Shown in pieces: positions 63,988 through 64,000 of a stretch of DNA of 64,000 nt. Position 1 is the first letter of the stretch, and the number at the start of each line of letters is the position of its first letter. Under the pieces are notes generated by a model that saw only the letters and a program-made list of their open reading frames with translations, made no database searches and was not told the DNA's origin. Origin of the DNA: Tetrahymena elliotti 4EA (lineage: Eukaryota; Ciliophora; Oligohymenophorea; Hymenostomatida; Tetrahymenidae). The stretch spans positions 1,610,918 to 1,674,917 of the forward strand of contig JH720303.1 in the NCBI GenBank assembly GCA_000231825.2, in the 5' to 3' direction. A program made the position numbers and the translations under genes.

Positions 63988-64000
63988 AGACTTGAAATAA

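Overview
The window is ciliate macronuclear-type DNA, and the code and gene style point to Tetrahymena or a close relative. It is very AT-rich. Every long gene has in-frame TAA and TAG codons where relatives carry glutamine, and every gene ends in TGA. Introns are short (about 50-360 nt), AT-rich and GT...AG. Because TAA and TAG are sense codons here, genes look shattered under the standard code. I read both strands with TGA as the only stop and recovered about 21 protein genes, one tRNA and several decayed gene copies.

Layout. 1-7000: 3' part of an organellar family A DNA polymerase (+), a secreted GH27 alpha-galactosidase (-), and a B-box-like coiled-coil protein (-). 8160-20640: a small RING protein, a mucolipin-like TRP channel, a 100-N assembly gap, a metallo-beta-lactamase/cyclic-nucleotide-binding fusion with an apparent +1 frameshift, and the ciliary IQ protein SPATA17 (all +). 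22120-30660: NF-YB (+), mitochondrial EF-G (-), and a pseudokinase with a very long Q/N-rich tail (+). 30660-34920: a patch of decayed duplicates next to an intact four-TM gene (+). 35645-43900: an ABCC transporter (+), a C5-sterol-desaturase-like enzyme (+), and an acid-ceramidase/NAAA-like hydrolase (-). 45570-51450: a Q/N-rich protein of unknown function and a two-TM ciliate-type membrane protein (both +). 52287-52773: a small probable selenoprotein with UGA at codon 3 and a SECIS-like element in its 3' region (+). 54486-63990: a dynamin-related GTPase (+), a kinase with C-terminal membrane segments (+), a mitochondrial-type TPR protein (-), a typical 2-Cys peroxiredoxin (+), and an initiator-type tRNA-Met (-).

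The genes are independent eukaryotic units with no operon logic. Loose themes are organelle genetics (polymerase, EF-G, TPR protein), membranes and lysosome-like compartments (alpha-galactosidase, mucolipin, acid amidase, ABCC, dynamin), and thiol/selenol redox (peroxiredoxin, selenoprotein). The finding most worth testing is the 119-residue selenoprotein. Its only start codon is followed two codons later by TGA, the frame then stays open to a second TGA, and 52 nt after that lies a stem-loop with the ATGA/GA core and A-rich apical loop of a eukaryotic SECIS. Its body looks like the Rdx/SelW fold, but the usual CxxU position reads WQEG, as if the selenocysteine had moved to an N-terminal Met-Gly-Sec-Cys lipidation-like motif. 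All homology statements come from reading motifs, not from a search.
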